Origin: Capra hircus
Lineage: Eukaryota > Chordata > Mammalia > Artiodactyla > Bovidae
DNA length: 64,000 bases
Assembly (NCBI RefSeq): GCF_001704415.2
Contig: NC_030817.1
Span: 35,847,550-35,911,549 of the forward strand
Direction: 5' to 3'
Under the pieces are notes generated by a model. It was given only the letters and a program-made list of their open reading frames with translations, made no database searches and was not told the DNA's origin. Of the stretch, positions 58,041 to 64,000 are shown piece by piece. Within the stretch, counting starts at the first letter, position 1. Every line of letters begins with the position of its first letter. Both the position numbers and the translations under genes were made by a program.

Positions 58041-58057
58041 GGGGGCGGGGGGGGGGG
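58041..58057 (+). repeat. G-run (G5 C G11)
   Basis: Possible G-quadruplex former or a simple homopolymer; followed by a T-rich stretch. Confidence 0.7.
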
Positions 58058-59308
58058 ATTGTAATTTTTTTTTCTTTTGTTTTTCTCAAATTTTGAAAAA
58101 GAACTGGACTCTGGGTTGGAAATAAACAGCCACCTCTGACAACTAAAATTCACAGGTGGTTTGAGAAACACTGAGCTAGGCCATCCTAGAGCAGTAAAGT
58201 GAGAATCCAGAGGCAGAGATGCCCAGGGGAAGGATTGTTTTCAAATTTTGTGAGGTGTGTGGGTGGAAGATAGAAAATGCGAGTGGAAGGGTGTCTGCAG
58301 GATGGGTGCCCGGCTTCCATGTGGCCACGTGGCAGCTGGAAAGGGGGCCTGGACAGAGTGTGGGCTGCCACACTCTGCTGCTGGTGGGGTGGGGAGGGGC
58401 AGATCACGCTGACCGGCCAGCTTTCCAGAGGATTAGGTTCTGGTTATAGATGAGCTTCTCCATACCCCCAGGCCCTCCCCTCAGGCTCTGGGGACAAGAG
58501 GTTCTTGGGCTGATCAGGAGGCAGGGCCACAGATAGATGCAGTTCAAGGGACCAGACCAAGGTACTTTGACAGAAGCCTGGATCCTTCTTGCATTCCCCT
58601 TGCTGAGCTCTCATTAGCATGGGGAGTGTGAGTGGATTGTACCTATTGGTGCTCCTTCTGGATTCCTGGCTCAAACCCACTGCAGCCTCTTCCAAGCCAG
58701 TCCCCTAAATAGGAACACCTATTTAATAAATACCCCTTTAATAAATGCAATTAAATCTCTTCTTGGGAAGGGCTGATAGGGGAGTCCTGAAAACTTTACG
58801 ATTTAAGTAACCTTTTCTCCAGGATTCCCTTAGAAAGATCACTAACGAAGAGCGATAAAAACTGCTAACCCACCCGTTTCGCATACTGTGCTGAGCCCTT
58901 TATGATTCCTCTAATCTCACAACTCTCATATCTCCCTTCATTCCACAGATTTTGTACCCTATCCTTTCCCCTTCAGAGTATCCTGAGTCACACTCTGAGA
59001 TACAGCTAATCTGGGTTATGGGAATTTAACTTTGGGAGGAATTTCATTTAATGTCTCAGCTACAAGGCATTTCTCCCATTTCCAGGGGTCATTTTGGGTT
59101 TTTCCACTCTCTTGAGCAGCTTGAGCCTGGTGAAAAGGGAGTCACCGGGTGGTCACTGTCACCATGTGGAGCCGTGGTTGCTTAGGTTTTGGTGGTAATA
59201 ACGTCCGTAACGTCTGTATCCTATGTTTTCTTTCGTCTTTACCTTTTTCTCTGGGACTAGGTTTCTAACTACATAAACCTTGAGTATCGTAGTTCCAAAC
59301 CCAAACCA

Positions 59309-59366
59309 AACCCAAGGCTCAGAGTGATTAAGTAGCTTGCTCAAGATCACACAGCCAGAGAATATA
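59309..59366 (-). mobile_element. MIR SINE, left part
   Basis: 'gtgattaagtagcttgctca' and 'agatcacacagccagag' are antisense MIR. The expected continuation is displaced to 59876 by an inserted block. Confidence 0.75.
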
Positions 59367-59475
59367 CATAAATACATGTGGGTTATATATTAGTAAGGCA
59401 GGAAGTGTTCTGTTTGACATTATTAACATTCCTGTTTTCTTCCTATTCCTCCCAGAGGAATACACATTCACTTTT

Positions 59476-59615
59476 TTAAAAAAATTTACTTATTTATTTG
59501 GCTGTGCAAGGTCTTAGTTGCAGCATGTGGGATCTAGTTCCCTGAGCAGGGATCAAAACTGGGCCCCATGCATTGGAAGCTCAGTCTTAACCACTGGACC
59601 ACCAGGAAAGTTCCC
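59476..59615 (-). mobile_element. CHR-type SINE with 16-bp target-site duplication
   Basis: Antisense CHR ('tatttggctgtgcaaggtct' to 'ccaccaggaaagttcc') flanked by a perfect duplication atacacattcactttt at 59460-59475 and 59616-59631. The unoccupied version of the site exists at copy B (60920-60935, one mismatch). Confidence 0.93.
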
Positions 59616-59647
59616 ATACACATTCACTTTTAAGTAAAGATAGAGGA

Positions 59648-59841
59648 CCCTGATGCTGGCAAAGATTGAAGGCAGAAGGAGAAGGGGATGACAGAGGATG
59701 AGATGGTTGGATGGCATCACCGACTCAATGGACATGAATTTGAGCAAGCTCCAGGAGTTGGTGATGAACAGGGAAGCCTAGGGTGCTGCAATCCATGGGG
59801 CTGCAAAGAGTTGGACACGACTGACTGACTGAATTGAACTG
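59648..59841 (+). mobile_element. BovB-derived 3' end
   Basis: Sense: 'gatgacagaggatgagatgg' to 'gttggacacgactgactgac', with a short flanking duplication agagga at 59642-59647 and 59842-59847. It is absent from copy B. Confidence 0.9.
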
Positions 59842-59875
59842 AGAGGAATTAGAAAAAAAATAAAACTCACTTTGC

Positions 59876-59930
59876 TGAAGCCAGAATTCAAACCCAGGTT
59901 TGTCTCTCCAACCATATGCTTAACTGACTC
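59876..59930 (-). mobile_element. MIR SINE, right part
   Basis: 'gaagccagaattcaaaccca' and 'ggtttgtctctccaacc' resume the antisense MIR of 59309-59366. Confidence 0.75.
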
Positions 59931-60121
59931 ATTATTTAGAACTTATATTAATATACATCATACTGGAAGAATTAAAAGGAGATTCAAGCCACGTGTAGTT
60001 AAAAACCTCAGGTCTCCAAGGAGGCTATTGTTTATGCTGTGGTTAAGGGGTAAAATGTGATTTCAAAGGCATTGAGGGTGGAGAGCAAGCTATAAACAAT
60101 ACCACCTGCAAGGTTCGAATT

Positions 60122-60127
60122 TTTATT
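60122..60127 (-). terminator. SAMD4A: poly(A) signal AATAAA on - strand
   Basis: TTTATT on + strand; the most downstream hexamer of the putative SAMD4A 3' UTR. A second - strand AATAAA lies at 61920-61925 and could give a shorter form. Confidence 0.4.
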
Positions 60128-60220
60128 TAGAAACATACCCCTAAGACAGGGGTTACATTTTTTGGTTGCTCTGGGCACAGATCAAGCTGCATAAATGTTC
60201 AACACCTTTTTCCCTACCTT

Positions 60221-60226
<6 letters not shown>

Positions 60227-60252
<26 letters not shown>
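60227..60252. repeat. A homopolymer run
   Basis: About 26 As on + (Ts in the putative SAMD4A transcript), with no element attached that I can recognise. Confidence 0.85.
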
Positions 60253-60826
60253 CCACGTAGCTCACAGTTGGAAGATACAGCTTTCACAGAATGGTCAGGT
60301 GGGAATATTTTACAGGATTTCAGCCTTATTCTTCCTGGCTGGCTTATTCAGTTCTTATTTTCTAATCAATCGTATTGACAAAAAGGAAAAAAAGACACAC
60401 ACCAGTGTTACAAAACCTTGTATTAATCATTTCCCTTCACTTTCAATATAACGTTGATATGAAATATAGCCATGATTTTTAGTTACATGGGAGGAAATGA
60501 GTAATAAATACATTGTAGCAAGTTTAAACCACGAGGGTGTTTCACTGGTAACAACATTTGAAAACTGTACACTTGCAAAGAACAGCATCTTCAAACATTA
60601 GTATATCTGTATATCAGTAAAGCTTTTACATGTAACAAACATGCTATTTCCATATATGACAAATTTTAAAAATATGCATTGCTTGGCAACATGAACTAGG
60701 CAAAAATAGTTCTTTGTTCACTAACTTTATACAGGAAAACAGGACGAAAGGCATGCATGTACAATAGGGATGCCTGCACGGGGCATGCAACAAAAGAAAG
60801 CTTTTTAAAAGTCAGCTTACATTAGG

Positions 60827-60983
60827 CATAAATACATGAGGGTTATATATTAATGAGGGAGGAAGTCTTCTGTTTGACATTATTAACATTCCTGTTTTCT
60901 TCCTATTCCTCCCAGAGGAATACACATTCACCTTTAAGTAAAGATAAAGGAATTACAAAAAAAAATAATAAAACTCACTTTGC
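60827..60983. repeat. source segment (copy B) of the 59367-59875 duplication
   Basis: 157 bp, uninterrupted, sharing about nine in ten bases with copy A. Its flanks are not MIR, so it is the likely donor. It lies in the putative SAMD4A 3' UTR. Confidence 0.85.
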
Positions 60984-63701
60984 AAACATCTCTGATGACT
61001 TGTAAAACAAAACAAAAAAAATCAACATTAGTGTTATCACAGCCCTATGTGCAAATTTTCCCTCCACAGGGCCTTCTTGTATCAGGCACACTCGAATGCC
61101 TTGGTTAGGCTGCTTTCCTGCACCAGGGTTGGGGCTGCCTGCCCAAGACATTTCCAGAGGACCAATGTGATGGGGGCTGCCTGCCCCCTCTCACTGCCCT
61201 TCTGGTTGTGCACCTACATCTTCAACCCAGCTCAGCCCCCAGCCCAGGCTCTTGGGAAGATCCCAGTTCCGGGGCGGGGGGTGAACATCTACAAACCTGG
61301 CACTGGCAGTAGCTGAGAGAGGGGCAGAAGAACAGAAGACCCAGAGAAGGCTCCCATTCCACAAAAGGCAGCCGACGACACCTCAAAAGAAAACCTTGTT
61401 TCCCTCAGTGTCTCTTCAAAGGAATGGGAGAGGGGGCCCAGCTGTAGCTCTAATCCTGAAGACCAAAAACGGACTGTTAGTACACAGGATTGGAGAGCTT
61501 GGTGCAAAGAGCCGCCCTCTGCAGGCAGACCCAGCAGCATCTATTTTTGCTTGCTGGCCCTTGGTTTAAACAAGTGAAACTCAAAAAGCATGTGGAAAAC
61601 AAAACAAAACATATCAGCAGCAATGTTTCATTTCTTGCACACAACTCATGTGCGTCTTCCTACTGTTTCTGGTAAGAAACCACTATGAATAAAAAGCACC
61701 AATAAAACATCATACATGATAACAATATCGTAGAATGCCACTGTCCCTGGGACAGTGTAGAGATGTCAAATACACACTGCTTAAATCAGAACAAGGGGAG
61801 GAAAAAACCCATGTAGTGAAATAGATTTTACTCTGAGATTTTTAATGTTTACTATTTACTTAATATAAAACAGTTGCATTTGGGGGTCAATGGGTAAATA
61901 CAAAAAAAGGCACTGCCGCTTTATTACTAAATATCCGACTTCACAGCCTTATGCATGCAACCATTTGATTTTTTTTTTTATAAATAAAGTTCTTTTGCTT
62001 TAGGATTTTTAGATTGAGCTGTATACCTGCAGTCAACACAGGACTCAAAACAAGGTGGGGACAGGCTCCTAAAATTTATCAGAACGCTCAACTTAAAAAA
62101 ATTAAAACACTAAGAGCAAAACACAACTAAGTAGATAAATCTATACACAGTCAATGAAAAATAAGCTTTTCTTTTAAAAAAAGAATTATGTTGTTATTAA
62201 TAACAGACTTTATCATGGTTACCAGCCATAGCAAGTTAATAAGTAACATATCCAAAATAATATCTCTAATAATCAGATAACCATTGTTTCTATATTCAGT
62301 GAAGGAATAAATAGAAATTCAGATTTGCAAATGCTTTAAGGTCTTCTTCCTTTTAAAGGATTCATGCTAATGTGATTGTGTTCACAATCTGTTTTCTGAA
62401 CAACCCAAGTCTTTATGGATACATGTGTTTTGCAGCAGATTTGAATGCTTTCTCACTTCTCCACGAGATGTGTTAATACCCCTGCTTCTTCTATTAACGT
62501 TCTCAGCATCCAAAATCACCTTCGCAAACCGTCTGGTCTTGCCTTTGGCCTTCAACATCTTTGACCTGTTCTTCCCAGCTCACACATGATCGTCCATCCC
62601 AACACATTCCCCAAGTAACCCTAAGCTTGCTTAGAAAAGGGATGTGGAGGATGAATGTTAATGGCACTTGGTTTAAAAAAAAATCAACTACAAAATGCTG
62701 CCTCTTTCTGCACATGAATTTGCATGTTTAGAACATAGTCGTCACCCAAGGAGAGCTCTTTTTTCCCTAATGCAATGCAGGATGTTGTGGATTCAAGCCT
62801 TCTATGCTTGCTAAAGGCTCTTTGTGGCTAAGATGTTCCCACATTTTAGACCTTAAAAGGATTTCACAAGCCTCGCAACATCCAAGGTTGGGTTGGGTGT
62901 ACATTTTTAATCTGGAAGGTAGAAGAAAGCTGTTTGGATTTCATTAAGGCCTTGTAAATGTGTATTTACTTCATTAACTTATTTTTTAAAAAAATAACTC
63001 TAAGTAAATGCAGTGATTTTCATGGTCTGATCTCTTAAATTTCAACTCTGACTTTGCTAAAACAAACAAACAAAAAAATGGTACCAGACTCACCCATTCA
63101 GTAAACAGGCCTCCTACCATCTCCCTGATCTCGCCTCTGGCCGAGCTGGCACATCATCATTTACACAACCCAATTTTCCAGCGCAGAGCACAGCTCCTCA
63201 TGGATTTTCTCTAATACCCTCCCTTGCATCAAATTCCGAAACATAGTCTTTCTTGCCCTTAAGAAATAGAGCTATTACTTTGTGGTAGCATAGTTTGTTA
63301 ATCTCTCACCATGTAAGGAGTAGTTCTGTCTCCCTTCCGTGTAGGTAGATAAATCAGCCTACAACACAGCAACTCCCTGATGTCTGTAATAGAACCTTCA
63401 TGTCCATCATGAAGTCAACCTTTCCCACATCATCTTCCCCGGCTCACTTGCAACGTCTCCCCGCGGCTCTCTCTGCCACTTGCTGACTGACCATTTATAC
63501 ACTGTTGCTGGACCTTGCTCCTCTCTTCCTTTTCCTCAGCGGTGGTTGATCGAACCTTGAGGGGCTAGGCTCGGCTTCCTGCGAGCAATCCCCCGTAAGT
63601 GGTATTTTGAGCTTATCATCTGGATATTAAGGCCTCCTGCCAGGAAAAAATATCCATCCTTGCCTTTTCTCCTCCAGTGGAACTTGTACCCACCTCTCTC
63701 T

Positions 63702-63717
63702 GTGTGTGTGTGTGTGG
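63702..63717. repeat. short (GT)n
   Basis: Eight or so TG units in the putative UTR. Confidence 0.75.
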
Positions 63718-64000
63718 CCAGGAGCGATAGGATGAAACCCCCTGGTAGGGTGGGGAGAGAAAGGTGTCTCTGGGTGAGAAGCAAATTCATCACAGAAAAG
63801 GGCAGCAAGATTCTTTTCGACTCTCCAGGTGACTGCGCGCAATCCCGTAACCGATCACATGGTGGCGCCCTCCCCCGGTGCTCCGCTCACTCCAGCCACA
63901 TGCTCAACTCCACCTACACGCTCCTCCCACCCACAGGTGGGAGACACCACTCAGGCCTACGTGACCGCATCCTTCTTCCCGAGAAGCAGAGCCTGGCAGC

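Larger units (their letters stand above)
55641..59308. other. repeat-poor intergenic block
   Basis: About 3.7 kb in which I recognise no SINE, BovB or L1. It contains a CTCF-like site (56162), an RFX X-box-like site (57634) and a G-run (58041). Short open frames on both strands, including 122 codons at 56116-56484, look incidental. Repeat depletion next to a developmental-type gene makes this the most likely place for regulatory DNA. Confidence 0.45.
59367..59875. repeat. copied segment (copy A) inserted in MIR, itself carrying CHR and BovB insertions
   Basis: After removing the two insertions at 59476-59615 and 59648-59841, the block is nearly identical to 60827-60983, from 'cataaatacatg' to 'aaaactcactttgc'. 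It separates the two halves of a MIR, so it arrived after the MIR and before the two retro-insertions. Confidence 0.85.
60110..64000 (-). other. SAMD4A: probable SAMD4A 3' UTR
   Basis: Proposed from context. GCH1 and SAMD4A (Smaug1, a SAM-domain RNA-binding translational repressor) are convergent neighbours in mammals about 45-50 kb apart, which places the SAMD4A 3' end here on the - strand. In support, no SINE, LINE or BovB interrupts about 3.9 kb, unlike almost all of the preceding 45 kb, and an AATAAA occurs on the - strand at 60122-60127. All - strand frames near 64000 contain stops, so the stop codon is probably beyond the window. Some of the right edge could instead be intron. Confidence 0.5.

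Noticed and set aside
63536..63808. Possible SAMD4A C-terminal coding sequence on the - strand
   Set aside because: The 90-codon frame has no resemblance I can defend, and neighbouring - strand frames are full of stops. UTR is more likely.

Overview
The window is nuclear genomic DNA from a ruminant, most likely a bovid such as cattle, buffalo, sheep or goat. It is crowded with the lineage-typical retroelements BovB (RTE-type LINE), Bov-tA and BovA2 SINEs, CHR tRNA-derived SINEs and a mariner fragment, layered over older mammalian L1, L2, MIR, MaLR and hAT-Charlie remnants. There are no bacterial operons, CRISPR arrays or intact mobile genes.

One protein-coding gene is directly readable: the 3' half of GCH1 (GTP cyclohydrolase 1) on the + strand. 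Four coding exons (1709-1764, 10724-10755, 12037-12121, 12841-12967) give the last ~99 residues, including the zinc-ligand Cys in an H-M-C-M motif. All visible splice sites are GT/AG and every phase joins correctly. The 3' UTR follows, with a proximal poly(A) signal at 13121 and a distal candidate at 15105, and it carries a short antisense SINE fragment. In mammals GCH1 lies tail-to-tail with SAMD4A across roughly 45-50 kb. The last ~3.9 kb here (about 60.1-64.0 kb) is free of young repeats, has an AATAAA on the - strand at 60122-60127, and sits at the expected distance. I read it as the SAMD4A 3' UTR on the - strand; this is inference from synteny, and no SAMD4A coding sequence is visible.

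Layout: 1-12840 GCH1 introns and exons; 12841-15.1 kb last exon and 3' UTR; 15.2-60.1 kb intergenic, mostly nested transposon debris. The most layered spots are 19.1-23.5 kb (mariner, BovB, L1, SINE), 30.4-32.8 kb (L1 with SINEs), 39.0-40.3 kb (two BovB ends in inverted orientation beside AT microsatellites), 50.7-52.0 kb (old L1 with several insertions) and 53.7-55.6 kb (L1M with BovB, SINE and MLT1). Two stretches are comparatively repeat-poor: 45.5-47.1 kb and 55.6-59.3 kb.

The best leads are modest. A ~157-bp segment of the putative SAMD4A 3' UTR has been copied ~1.4 kb away into an old MIR, where it later received two SINE/LINE insertions. A 16-bp direct repeat flanks nothing but a T-run, like a tail-only retro-insertion. 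A composite BovB/L1 junction has a 74-bp imperfect BovB repeat. There are two near-consensus CTCF sites in convergent orientation and an RFX X-box-like site in the intergenic region. I found no evidence for a previously undescribed gene system.
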